Shown here piece by piece: positions 1 to 10,247 of a stretch of DNA of 64,000 bases. Source of the DNA: Psococerastis gibbosa (taxonomy: Eukaryota; Arthropoda; Insecta; Psocodea; Psocidae); contig OZ020488.1 of NCBI GenBank assembly GCA_963971405.1, forward strand, positions 20,045,089 through 20,109,088. The letters run 5' to 3'. A model generated the notes under the pieces. It saw only the letters and a list, made by a program, of their open reading frames with translations. It was not told where the DNA came from and ran no database searches. The translations under genes were made by a program, and so were the position numbers. Every line of letters begins with the position of its first letter. Position 1 is the first letter of the stretch.

Positions 1-140
1 TAAGGCAGTGGTGATGGCACGAGCAGGACTTTCCTGGCCATGCTTCGGAGGGCATGTAAAGCAGGTAGTCCCGGGCTTTGTGTAAGAGAGGGCTTTATAG
101 CCCTAACTCCGCTAGGTTGGCTTAGTAATATAACAAAAAC
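1..140 (+). repeat. tRNA-Glu-type SINE, 3' part, cut by window start
   Basis: Positions about 35-130 match the body and 3' tail of the SINE copies at 22331-22520 (inverted), 53622-53796 and 59980-60172 (inverted). Shared landmarks are CCATGCTTCGGAGGGCATG, AAGCAGG.GGTCCCGGG and the small hairpin GGGCTTTATAGCCC followed by AACTCCGCTAGG. The tRNA-like head is not recognisable here; positions 1-34 are diverged or belong to another sequence. No coding potential. Confidence 0.7.
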
Positions 141-376
141 GTCAATGTTGCAATCACGAAATTGAAAATTTGGACCATTACGAAGCTTTCCTTAGGCGGG
201 GTTTCCACGTACGTCAATGGTCAATGGTAAATATGGTTTTGTACGTGGTAGCAGACATTTTTAGTATGTCTTTAATGTCTCCTAAAACGTCAATACCACA
301 TTTACCATTGACCATTGACGTATGTGGAAACCCCGCCATATATAGTACTAACGTATAAATAGGAAAGCAATAACAT
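141..376 (+). repeat. 3' end of TGCTTTCC-family element, split by a MITE
   Basis: Positions 150-194 and 338-376 together match the right end of the element copies at 15060-15799 and 41561-42399 (landmarks TTTGGACCAT, AGCTTTCCTTA, ACGTATAAAT, GGAAAGCAA). The palindromic MITE at 195-337 interrupts it exactly inside the terminal hairpin of that family. This gives a relative age: the TGCTTTCC element arrived first and the MITE later. Confidence 0.75.
195..337. mobile_element. Palindromic TTA-type MITE, copy 1
   Basis: 143-bp fold-back element. The left end GGCGGGGTTTCCAC is the exact reverse complement of the right end GTGGAAACCCCGCC, and pairing continues for about 42 bp with only two mismatches. 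The core contains GGTAGCAGACATTTTTAG, shared with copies at 10108-10247 and 53044-53180. The flanks are TTA on the left and ATA on the right, consistent with a decayed 3-bp duplication. A 3-bp TTA duplication with GGC...GCC ends is typical of PIF/Harbinger MITEs; that class assignment is inference. No coding capacity. Confidence 0.85.
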
Positions 377-2030
377 TAGAGTCCCTCGAATACTATAGTA
401 ATACTATATCTAAACATGAAATATAAATATTCGCGCCATTACCATTAGAAGGAAACATCGTTTTGACAAATTGACATAGGGATCTAGAATTGGCTTGGAA
501 AATATTCGCGTCTCAGCAGGGCTGAGTTTAAGACGTTTTTATCGGCGAGGCCATTAGGCCTTTTTGGTAAAAATTCGCTAGCGATTCACGAAACGATAGA
601 CAAATTGAATTTCCATTATCCTCAGCATCTCCAAAAGCCTCATTCAGCATTTTGATTCCTCGTATACTATGTAACTTATATATTCTCGGCAAGGCGAAGA
701 GTTTTGAGAGTCGAATAAACAACCTGCCCTCTAGGCTACTCTTCTTTTCATCACTAAAAAATTACAGTTCACTGTCAGGCCTACAATTTCGATCTGTCTC
801 GGTCCCATAACAATTTCATGTTTCGCTTGAGGCATGAGAAAAGGAAATTGAAGAGTACCTACGTCTAGTAAAAATTCTGAGCTTTGTTACCCTAAAAAAT
901 GCAAATTTATGTTAGGTCCCCGCCTTCAAAAACTGTGGTCAACCGGTGTTAGTGCTGGCTACATGCTATATGTATTGAAATGCAGAGAAGTATTTGTTTT
1001 ACTTTATGGCATCTCATTTCAATAAATAAATATATATTTCTGTTAAATTATACAATACAAATAATCAACAAGTTACGGCGGTGTGATCGAAATTATATGA
1101 CAAATTTGCCTTCGTACAAAAAAAAGGCATTAGATTGTCTCTTAATCATTACCAATTAATTACAAATACTCCACGTAGGTTTACGGAGTATGAACTTTGA
1201 AGTTCAAAGACAAATGACAAACTATGTTAGCTATACATTTTATGTTAACCCTACTGTAGGCGGTCTGACCAACTATTGTTTTTACTATGGCTTCAGTCAA
1301 AAACTTAATCTCTAAGATTGTGGATTCTCCAGCCCCCTGTACACTTTATGTAATTAATTATTTGTCTACTAATTATATCTTGCATTATAATGCTGTATAG
1401 TGAGGACTCAGCTGCAGCGGGTGGTGGCCATTATTTGGCGACATAGGTATCCATTTCGTAATAGCCTTGAATCTTTCGATCAGTTAATTTTATAATTCCG
1501 TTTTTACGGCCTAAGTATGATCTCATTGATGACGTGTATAGGGCTTATCTTAGGTTTAGATGGCTATTCCACTTGTCAATTTTCCATCAAAAATTGATGA
1601 ATTAGGCATTTACTCTATGTCATTGTCAATCTTAACTCCAACATATTAAAATTGATCAATGTTCATCTGAGTAAAAACGCGAATTCTAAACAATAACAAA
1701 GGAAAAATTAAAGTAGCGTTGTCTTGAGATGTGACAAACTTGACAATTTTAATTAATTTCTTGTGATCGAACAAATTCCTTCCTACTGTTTGTATCGTAG
1801 ATTAAAAAAATAAAGTAAAGTGGGCGGAAAAACTTATAGAATGGGAAAAAATTGAAGAAAAAAAAATGTTGATAATTATTGATGACAAGTGGAATGGGGT
1901 GCAGAAGGACGGGAAAATAAAAATGCAAAATTTATGCTATATTATCTTGATTTGTCTTATACTGTATATTTTATAATATCTACGTTTTCATGGCTAAAAC
2001 ATCTATGGATTGGTATGACAGGTGGCGGAC
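377..2030. other. 5' flank of receptor exon; one old repeat fragment
   Basis: AT-rich DNA with no open reading frame that I can support. Positions about 895-1110 match 8588-8800: both carry an aatgcaa...GTTAGGTCC.CGCCTTCA stretch followed by a related AT-rich tail, so this is an old dispersed repeat. No convincing promoter was recognised upstream of the receptor exon, and an upstream non-coding or coding exon cannot be excluded. Confidence 0.4.
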
Positions 2031-2232
2031 ATGGTGGAGAGCCTGTTCAACACGTCTGAGGGGAGAATCCCGCCCGAGCTGAAGACTCCTCTGCAGGAGG
2101 TGGTAGCCATTTGCCTGCAACCACTGCCCCGGGACCTGCCATGGTGGCAAAAGCTGCTGTGGGGCGCTCTCTTTGCTTTCATGCTTCTAATTGCCACGGG
2201 TGGCAATATGATTGTCATGTGGATTGTCCTAG
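2031..2232 (+). CDS. Tachykinin/natalisin-type receptor, N-terminal exon (TM1)
   Basis: This exon encodes the extracellular N-terminus and first transmembrane helix of a rhodopsin-class neuropeptide GPCR, a plasma-membrane receptor expected to couple tachykinin-like peptides to G proteins. From ATG 2031 the protein runs about 67 residues. It has an N-glycosylation site (FNTSE), then DLPWWQKLLWG, then a hydrophobic helix ending in GGNMIVMWIV with the conserved TM1 Asn. An in-frame TGA at 2016-2018 blocks upstream extension, although a splice acceptor at 2020-2021 (AG) feeding an upstream exon is possible. The donor GTAAGT begins at 2233 after CTA-G (phase 1). Joined to the exon at 38526 it restores ...IVLAHRRMRTVTNYF, a hallmark of insect and crustacean tachykinin receptors. 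Family assignment is firm; tachykinin versus natalisin receptor is not settled. Confidence 0.88.
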
Positions 2233-2624
2233 GTAAGTTTTTTTTCATTCGTTTTTCATTAACTGTGCGATTGATTATTTAAATATATTTAAGGGCTGGG
2301 TCGGTATTCTGGATTACTGCTGCATATACTGTATGTATACAGTACGTTGATTCGTCAATATACTGTAGAAGTACTATTGTAGCCTATTGGGCTTCATCTC
2401 TTTCAGCAATCCTGAAATAGTTGACTTTATTGAATTATTAATTAGATTAAAGTCTACAAGTCGGCAATTTTTTGACGTGACGTGACGTCTAATAAATCGA
2501 TGAGCGCTGGCTGGAATAGTAGGTGCATGTACGAAAAAGTGTTACTACGATGCGTAACACGATGCGTTACCACGATGCGTCATGCGCATACGTAATGCGG
2601 TTTAAAGCTACTTTTTAGGCAGAT

Positions 2625-3430
2625 GTTGAAGGTCTATCTCAATTTAAATTATACCCATGTCTTTGTCTATTCTTCCTCTTTCAGGCCATGATATATTTGT
2701 TGTGATAAGGCAAAGGGTTCGACTTTGGGGGGTGGAAACGTGAGGATGTGTGCCCAAATTAGGCCCAAATTTGCCGATTTTCATCGACAATAGGCCTTTT
2801 TCGACCGCGTTTTTGGGGGTGTTAATATAAATTTGAAAATTTCAAACTACAATACTTTAGTTCTTTTCCACCTTTCTTACTCTTTCCAGACATATACTCA
2901 GTTTTACTATCCGTCTCTTCGTTCAGGGTCAGGTGACTGTATAAGCCATCCGTGTTTCGGCGGAAAACAGGTTCAAAGGGTACTTTTCAATTTACATGCA
3001 TAGAGTAAAAAAATTCCACAGCTTCCACAGCCTGCAATTTTCAACCGAAATGATGAATTTTTAATGTCTCATTAGAAGCAGTATGAATTAAGGTTTCAAA
3101 CGAGTATAAATACATAGTTTCAAACTCACCCCTTCACCCCTTAAACGCGAGTGGAACACAAAATTAGTAAACTTAGACGCATTTCCAGCAATCCCATTTG
3201 AATTGGATGGGCGGGTTTAAAGAAATTTTTGGGGCAAATGTAGAAGGCCTATCTTAATTTAAATTATACCCATGTCTTCGTCTATTCTTCCTCTTTCATG
3301 CCATGCTATATTTGTGGTGATCAAAGAAGGGGTTTGACTTTGGGGGTGTGAAACGTCAGGGGTGCGCACGATTTTCAAAAAAGATCGGCCTCTTTTGGCC
3401 GCGTTATTATTTTTTTATTATTTATTTAAA
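2625..3430 (+). repeat. Local direct duplication, two diverged units
   Basis: A stretch at about 2630-2830 recurs at about 3236-3425. Shared segments include TTTAAATTATACCCATGTCT, TCTATTCTTCCTCTTTCA, TTTGACTTTGGGGG and the final CGGCC/CGACC-GCGTT block. The spacing is about 605 bp and the units differ by scattered substitutions and indels, so the duplication is old. No coding potential was recognised in either unit. Confidence 0.7.
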
Positions 3431-4301
3431 AAATGCAAACTACTTATGGGCTTTTTCTCATTTCTTTCTCTTTCCAGCAATATATTAATTATGTAAGATT
3501 TAGTAACTTAGGCGTTGTCGCGTGAAACTATCGTCCGTAAACCGACTTTACACCCGACTTAAAGACAACGAATTTTTTTTAAAGTCGAAACTGTTTGGAT
3601 TTGGTCTCCCGTACTGGCTTATTGTAACCCGGTTCGCTTCCTTTTTTTAACCTGAGGTTTGAAATTGTGTCCCTCAGGTTACACCTTTCCTTCGCTCAGG
3701 TAGCTGTGTCAGCCCCTGGACTAAGTCCTATTTTTGCTGCGCTACATATCATTCGTTCCCGTAGCGTAATCACTCAACAACGGTCTCAGTGGTCTAACAT
3801 GCTTGCCAACTCCCATCAGATTTATAAGTGTTTGCACATTCTGACAGGTTTTTTGCAGTGTCTATTACGTAACGGTCATTCAGGCCACTGAGAACACAAT
3901 AGCAGCATGATGCTCAGAGTTCAAATTGTTCACTTTGGCATGTTGCTGCAAGTCAGAGATATCAACACGAAAACTCAAAAGCTCAAAAGCTATGCTGAGG
4001 GAGGTTCGGGTATTAGTTACATAGAGTGGCAATTTCCACAGAGATAACCCTTATCTATCCAGGGAATTGGAGGAAATTAGATGCAGTCGTTAATTTGAAT
4101 CTGTAATTGCTCTGAGTGACGGCTGAGGAGACCTTAAGTCACAATATAGGTATTTGTGACCCATTAATTCTAGAGAAGCTTTCGCTAGGGGATGCCTATG
4201 GGACTCTGTTCGAAATAAGTCAGATAAAACTCAAAGCAAGGTAACTGACAGTTGCGACGGCCCATCAATCGCTAACTCAGAGTTTATCACTGTACCTAAC
4301 T

Positions 4302-4700
4302 TAAGGATATGAATGAATTATAAGTAGCTATAGGTAGGTGAGAGGACGAAGCCGGCCGCCATACCAAGTTGAATCCAGCGGACCAGAGCAGGTTCAAAGC
4401 TGCAGATAAATTGGTCGTGTGCACAGTGCCGGTAGGGAAACATGGTAGGATTTGTCCTGGTCACCTCCGAACTAATCGTGTGACTTCACTGTGTTTCCCA
4501 AGTGGTTCGGAATCCACTATAATCAGGAGGTCCACTGGAGTCCTATGGGCCCACACCGTGGCCTGGGACTGTGTCCAACCATACTACTAGGTGAGAGGAA
4601 ACCTAGCTGAATTCGCTGAACAATATTAATATTAACTGAAGCTATTAAGCTAAGGATATGAATGAATTATAAGTAGTTATAAGTGGGTGAGAGGAAACCT
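4302..4700 (+). repeat. Tandem duplication interrupted by a SINE
   Basis: The segment starting AAGGATATGAATGAATTATA at 4303 recurs at about 4653, and both copies continue into AGTAG.TATA.GT.GGTGAGAGGA. The first copy is split by the SINE at 4347-4587. Without the SINE and its duplicated target the two units would lie roughly 100 bp apart, so the tandem duplication is the simplest ancestral state. Confidence 0.75.
4347..4587 (+). mobile_element. SINE with ACT-repeat tail, 12-bp TSD
   Basis: 241-bp retroposon. The 12-bp direct repeat TAGGTGAGAGGA lies at 4335-4346 and again at 4588-4599, a clear target-site duplication. The body is closely similar to 40124-40423, beginning AGCCGGCCGCCATACCAAG with a pol III B-box-like GGTTCAAAGCT about 40 nt inside, and it ends in ACTACTA. 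Other copies lie at 9744-9799 and 15897-16015, both inverted and 5' truncated. It has no coding capacity. Target-primed mobilisation by a LINE is inferred from the TSDs and 5' truncations. Confidence 0.88.
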
Positions 4701-5612
4701 ACCGGGTTTAAATATTAAGCTTCTGTTGAGACTTTGGAAACTTCCGATCTGCGTAAACCCCTACTGGCTCCCTATGCAAACATCTTGCACCAATTACTTA
4801 ATAGAGCGGGTATATGTGTGGATTAAATTCTTTATGGCTCAAGGACTTGTCGGTTACATTTATTATTACTGTACTTACTGTAGGTACATGCATGTATGTA
4901 TTGAATGATAATCTCTTATGAGGACTAAAAGTTAGGTACAGAAATAGCTATGGTGTAATGTGTAAACTTTAAAGTGGCCTACCTAATGATAGCTATCAAG
5001 GGAGGATCTAAACGATATACATACAATATATCGTGTACTATATAGGTACTGTATATACATTGGTGAGCAGAGACGGGCAACCGGAATTTTGCCCTTTGGG
5101 GCCGTCCAATGACCGTAAAAAGGGCCGCTGGCCTAGAAAAATAAATACATAAAATTCTCTAACAATGCGGCTAGTAGCCGAGAAGAGAAATTTATAATTT
5201 CTACACGAAATGATCGTTTAATAATTAGTAGGCTACTACAGTATATTTGAAGTTATTAGATTAAAAAGTAAAATTAGAGCTAGGGCCTTCTGACATACCA
5301 GACCTCCCTTTTTTCCTACAACCTCCGGCTTTTTGACTGAATCCCCGTGCTCCCAGAAGAATGGTCCCAAGGAGGGCCACGTGACTCTGTGAGGTAGTGA
5401 GGCAGTTGCTTCAGCCGCCTGAGCTCTGCCGAAAGATTTGTTTTTGTAAAAATTGATAATTATGATTGTTTTTTGCAGAGTAAAAAAATATCCTTACTCT
5501 TGTTTGCAGTTATACTAGCTTTACCTGCGCTCAGAATGCGTGAACCCAAGCTATTCCAGGCTTTAAAATTTAAAAAAAAAATACGGATCTTTCCAGTTTG
5601 ACGATCCGATCG

Positions 5613-5879
5613 TTACCCTTCTGTGCTGAACACCAACTGCTTTCGACCGACTAAATAAGAACGGAAACACCCTCTAATCGCTGAGACATTAAATTGGCAC
5701 TTTAATTTACATAATATCATTTCAAAATCCATCGAATTAAAAGCTTCACTAAAATCTAGTAGCGTAGTAAAGTAATGTTTTGCTTATCCATGGCTTCTCT
5801 AAATGTCCTCTATTATTTTGATTAAAGCGGTTTCCGTGTCGTGCCCAGTTTTAAAGCCAGATTGTACCTTATCTAGTTT
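5613..5879 (-). pseudogene. Non-LTR retrotransposon reverse transcriptase fossil
   Basis: Reading the minus strand from 5879 gives KLDKVQSGFKTGHDTETAL, then after a stop and a degenerate stretch LLDFSEAFNSMDFEMILCKL, then FRSYLVGRKQLVF. These match the conserved RT core of Jockey/CR1-like non-LTR elements (QSGFRxGHSTETAL, then LLDFSKAFDTVDH, then WFxSYLxxRxQ). The catalytic first Asp (LLDFS) is still visible. There are stops in frame after EDI, after RSHG and at the end, so it is dead. Only about 84 codons of a normally 800-1000 residue protein remain. No partner ORF was found beside it. Confidence 0.82.
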
Positions 5880-6090
5880 AGGTTTTTCCATTATTTTCCC
5901 CGGGAAGACCCATTAAATCAGAAGAAGTGTTAGGTACGCTACTTTTTGATGTATCACATGTAGCTTTCACTAACACCAACTGACCACAGTTCTTGAACTC
6001 CTTCCTCTGGACTACCACACCAATCATTTTTTTGTATAAATCAATTAATTCAATGCTTTGTTGTCGGAAATCTGTATTAGAATGGGGTAT

Positions 6091-6300
6091 GGAGTCGAAT
6101 GAAGAACCAGTAGAATCCGGGCTGATGGGCCGTGGTCGAAATGAAAACTTCCAAACGTTTCGTCAACATCTGCGGTCGACATCTTAGAAGTCTACACAGT
6201 TCCACTGAAGATGTCAACCGCAGATGTTGACGAAACGTTTGGAAGATCGCTTTCATTTCGACCACGGCCCATCAGCCCGGATTCTACTGGTTCTTCATTC
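6091..6300. mobile_element. Palindromic element with CTGAAGAT/GAAACGT hairpin, 12-bp TSD
   Basis: 210-bp insertion flanked by the 12-bp direct repeat AGAATGGGGTAT at 6079-6090 and 6301-6312. Its two halves are near-perfect inverted repeats from the outer GAATGAAGAACCAGTAG to the inner AACGTTTCGTCAACATCTGC. Each half carries the structure CTGAAGAT, a GTCAAC/GTTGAC stem, then GAAACGTTTGG. Related sequences lie at 28747-28891, 38224-38427 and 40643-40817. Inverted terminal units and variable-length TSDs are reminiscent of Penelope-like elements, but no GIY-YIG or RT coding sequence is present, so the class is only a suggestion. Confidence 0.75.
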
Positions 6301-7742
6301 AGAATGGGGTATACCGTACATCTTATTATGTCAGAATGCTCAGGAAAATTTCTTCTATTTGACCTGTTATTGATTGATATTTCATGAGATATTTTCTTTT
6401 TACACTTACAGTATAATGTACTTTATTTCCCCTTCCCTATAGGCTAATACCTAGAGTACCTACTGTCTTTAATAAGTTACAATACTGTATGTGCAGGGAC
6501 TGTAAGAAATGTTTATCATATACGAGTATATAAGGTATTGTACAGTTTATGCAAGATGTTCTTGTTTAATACAAATTAAATACGAGCTATAGGCCGAATA
6601 TAATATGGAGTATAGTATACTATACAGTGTATACCAGAGGTTTATTTCTTCGTGAAAGTAATCAATTTTAATCCAGGCCCGCAGAACGTGATCCAGACTG
6701 TTTACTAATGGGTCGTAATGGATTTCTCCTTCTAAACTCCGGAAATTTTAACCCCTTACACAAGTTAGTAATTTTTTGCGTGTTTTGATGAAAATGGTAA
6801 TTCCAACCGAGTTTGCTACGCATATAATAACTCCTCTTTATCTTGCTGGTATTTTACACGGCAGTACTAAGCGTCCGGGGATTTGTGTAATAGAGCTATG
6901 CACACCTGCTGGTAATATTTCATGATTTATGCGGGTCTACACGAGTATCATGTTGAATTAGGCGAGACTCCTGGGTCAATGCATTTTTGTTGGGATTTCG
7001 CGATGATTCATGTACAGTATGCAGACAACGTAAAAATATATTAATAGAAACGTAGATATTGGTCAACCCTGGATCACTCAAAAATCAGTCAGTTTCTATT
7101 CATTAATTTACGATGTAGCCTATAAAGATTTGATTTATCCATGTTTTAGAATGTACATGACTACTTCATACGCAATATCATGGAGTATTTTTACTTTTTG
7201 GGACTGCTATTTATCCATGAACTTTTCAACGCGTGACATTTTAACCCTCCGTTGTGTTCATTAAATAATTACAAAACCAAAAATGTAAAATACCCTATGA
7301 TATTGTGTATGAAGTAGGTACCGTAGTCCCTTAAAGCTCCCATAATCCAAATCTTTTTAACTTACGTAATAGGCCTAAATTAAATAAAAAATAAAAACCC
7401 ATGAACCTAGGAGTGACCATTTAGTGTCTTATGAGGAATCCACTTCCTATATATTTATTTATAATTATTCAGGAAACCGCTTCCGGTTTGCGACGAGATT
7501 TTGGTTAACATGGATTTTATTGCTCGAAGTTGGAGAATGTGTAAGAAGACAGACGTGCGGTAGGGCTCTTGGGGGGGTCAAGAATATGATATCTTACGTT
7601 ACTTGAGATGTTTCCTAAACGAGAGTCACACGCCCCTCCATATAGGCCTAGTATAATAATGCCAAAATTTCCTGGCAAAACCAATTACTACGATAGACTG
7701 CCTTTACACGTTGGTAGAAACAGGCTTTTAAGTTAACATATA

Positions 7743-7944
7743 TAGTCCACGCAAAATGAGGAAAGTATGGACATGGAATGTTTTGATCCTGTGCAACACT
7801 GTAAAAATATTCTTTGCACAATTTTTGTTATGCCTTGCATCAAATGCAACAAGTTATCACAAAATGGTGCAAGGAATATTTTTATAGTATTGCACAGTAT
7901 CAAAACATTCCATTTCCATACTTTTCTCATTTTGCGTGGACTAT
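7743..7944. mobile_element. Fold-back element, about 90-bp arms
   Basis: The left arm starting TAGTCCACGCAAAATGAG at 7743 is the inverse of the right arm ending CTCATTTTGCGTGGACTA at 7944. Complementarity runs for about 90 bp with few mismatches around a roughly 20-bp centre near 7840. The flanks are TATA-rich, so a TA duplication is possible but not provable. It has no relative elsewhere in the window and no coding capacity. The open frames on both strands here are simply arms of the palindrome. Confidence 0.85.
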
Positions 7945-8587
7945 ACTATATGTCATGAGAATATTTGCATGCCTGTCCAATGCTACTATGACGTCATAAA
8001 AGAATACTTGATAAAATTCATAATAGCCCGACAGCCATAGCTCATAGTCAGCTGCTGTATTTATTGAATATTTTCAGCGAAGCTACAGTGCCTACAGTGT
8101 ACCCGCACCATGGAAGATCATATGAAAGACTTTCCGATTTGATTGATTGAGGAAAGTTTTGTAGCAAACTGATTATCGAACAAAATTGGTGTAGCAGAAA
8201 GTGGTGATTTTGAAAGGGCTTCCACCCACTGCTGGCGTTTATCATGACAACCAATCATTGCCAGCGATGATCAATTCAACAAGCCTGCTGTCACTTTCTA
8301 CCTTTAATACATTTATTTTACTTTCTTCCAATAACAAGCCACCTGTTGAGGTCAGTGATCTATAATTAGATTGCGATTTTTAGCTTGTAAGGCGACTCAA
8401 GGAGACAACTGGGCACCCCCCTCTATCCACCTTTTGTAGAAGGTCAGTTTTCATTGAAAATATTGATTATAGTGTCATCATTGTGGTTTAATACATACAT
8501 ACTGTACATGCGATACATTTATCTACAATTTGATCCATAGTGTGTGGCCAAAAAGTTAAAACTCCATAGTTATGGAAGGCGTGAGAA

Positions 8588-9040
8588 AATGCAAGGAAGG
8601 TTAGGTCCACGCCTTCAGAAAATATGGCCAAACGGTAATAGTGACGGCCACGTACTCTATATCAAATTGTAGAGGATCATTTTCTCTATTTTACTGCATC
8701 ACCATGATGTCTCTGTGATCAATATTTCTTGTGAAAATGGACGTTGTACAAAAGCCATATAGTAAATATTTCTATTCAGAACGCTTGACAAACAATGTAG
8801 AATACGATGCTCAGTGGTTACAAGACGTGTAAAATTTCGAATTATAAAACTGGGAAATTTCAACTCAATCGTTCAAATTTCTTGAAATATCCATTTATAG
8901 AAGAGTTTTCCCAATGATATTTTGCATTTACAGAAACTGAAATTCGAATTCTGTGAAGTGATGGTGATTCTGATTAAAACATTTCTGCGGAATCTCCCTA
9001 CCTACACTTGATCGGCCAGAGCCGAAAGTGATTTTTATTA
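8588..9040. repeat. Two dispersed repeat fragments
   Basis: Positions 8588-8800 match 897-1110 in direct orientation. Positions about 8980-9027 (GCGGAATCTCCCTAC..., CGGCCAGAGCCGAAAG) match 51238-51285 in inverse orientation. The 8.98 kb fragment is followed by ATTATTATTATTT, resembling the 3' ends of the SINE tails described at 60 kb. Between them lies AT-rich DNA in which I see nothing further. Confidence 0.55.
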
Positions 9041-9743
9041 TTATTTTAAGGAATTTTTATCAAGTTAGATATATTTTTAAACCTTGTCTTGCCAAGGACC
9101 CATGGATTCACGGACATTATTCTGATTTTTTCATCAAGGATTTTGGGCCGTTGGCAAACTGTTGTACCGTACATATGCTTGATGTCACCTACATTGGCTC
9201 CCCAATGGATCAGGTGCAAGCGTGCTGCGTGACTTAGGCTAGTTCGGGTACGAGTCCAGGACAGGTGCCTTATTCTATAAAAAATTTCAGACTGACCGAG
9301 TTAAAAAAAAATCCCCGCCATCTTGGATATTTTAATTTTAGTTTTCACCTATCACCCACGGTTTGGTTAAAAAAGAAATATTAAATCAATTTCACAAAAT
9401 TCACAACTTTTAGATCCTGGAGCTCTCATTGGACCGAGGATTATTCAGTCAGATCATCTCCAAATTATCCCCGCTACCTCCGAGGGACGCATCCAGCCCA
9501 TTTGGGGGGGGGGGGGGTAGTTGGGGGTCAAAATAGAAGAAACATATGTCGTATCGATTAAATAAGAGCGTAATAATTTAACTTACTAAATTTGGGGGGC
9601 CAACCCCCCCCCCCCCCCCCCCCCCCGTGTATCCCTCTATTCTACCTCCCATTAACTTGGTACTCGCAGCGTTCGCGGGTCTGTGTATGTTAACTCAGCG
9701 ATAGGATATAAGCCTGGGGTACAAAATACTATTACTGCTTATA

Positions 9744-9799
9744 GCAGTAGTAGTATGGTTGGACACAGTCCCAGGCCACGGTGTGAGCCCATAGGACAG
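9744..9799 (-). mobile_element. 5'-truncated ACT-tailed SINE, 13-bp TSD
   Basis: Only the last 56 bp of the SINE seen at 4347-4587 are present, in inverse orientation (tail TAGTAGTAG, then TGGTTGGACACAGTCCCAGG). The 13-bp direct repeat ATTACTGCTTATA occurs at 9731-9743 and 9800-9812. A severely 5'-truncated copy with a long perfect TSD is a typical product of target-primed reverse transcription. Confidence 0.87.
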
Positions 9800-10107
9800 A
9801 TTACTGCTTATAACACAAATACAAAATCTCCATAACCCCCTATGATCATATTGGAAAACGCATTGTCATTATGATTGCTGCTGCACTACGGGGACGTTAT
9901 GAAGATTTTATTGCACTAGTATTATATTTGTGAGAGTTGTTTATGAAAGAGGCTTTATTGGAGCGATATGATAAGGTCAGTACGCCATATTTATCCTCTA
10001 ATTTCAGTTATAACGTGGAGGTTGCCTCTTAAACCAAAAGTTAATTTAAAAAGTCAGTGTTATATACTCCATATAATACTGCAATAATGTGGAAAGCATT
10101 TCCTTTA

Positions 10108-10247
10108 GGCGCAAAGTCCACCGACCTCGATAGTGATAGTGATACTGATATTGACGAGGTAGCAGACATTAAAGACAGTCTAAAAATGTCTGCTACCACG
10201 TCAATATCAGTATCACTATCATCATCGAAGTCGGTGGACTTTGCGCC
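10108..10247. mobile_element. Palindromic TTA-type MITE, copy 2 (perfect TSD)
   Basis: 140-bp fold-back element with TTA on both sides (10105-10107 and 10248-10250). The ends are GGCGCAAAGTCCAC and GTGGACTTTGCGCC, exact reverse complements. Arms pair for about 60 bp, including a GATAGTGATACTGATATTGA block with an expanded GATA/GTGATA pattern absent from the other copies. The core AGACAGTCTAAAAATGTCTG is shared with the copy at 53044-53180. PIF/Harbinger assignment rests on the 3-bp TTA TSD and GGC...GCC ends. Confidence 0.9.

Noticed and set aside
2003..2248. 81-codon minus-strand frame over the receptor exon
   Set aside because: Shadow of the real plus-strand exon, which has splice sites and conserved GPCR motifs.
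7733..7999. Overlapping 60-65 codon frames on both strands
   Set aside because: These are arms of the fold-back element at 7743-7944; the same peptide words appear on both strands because the DNA is palindromic.
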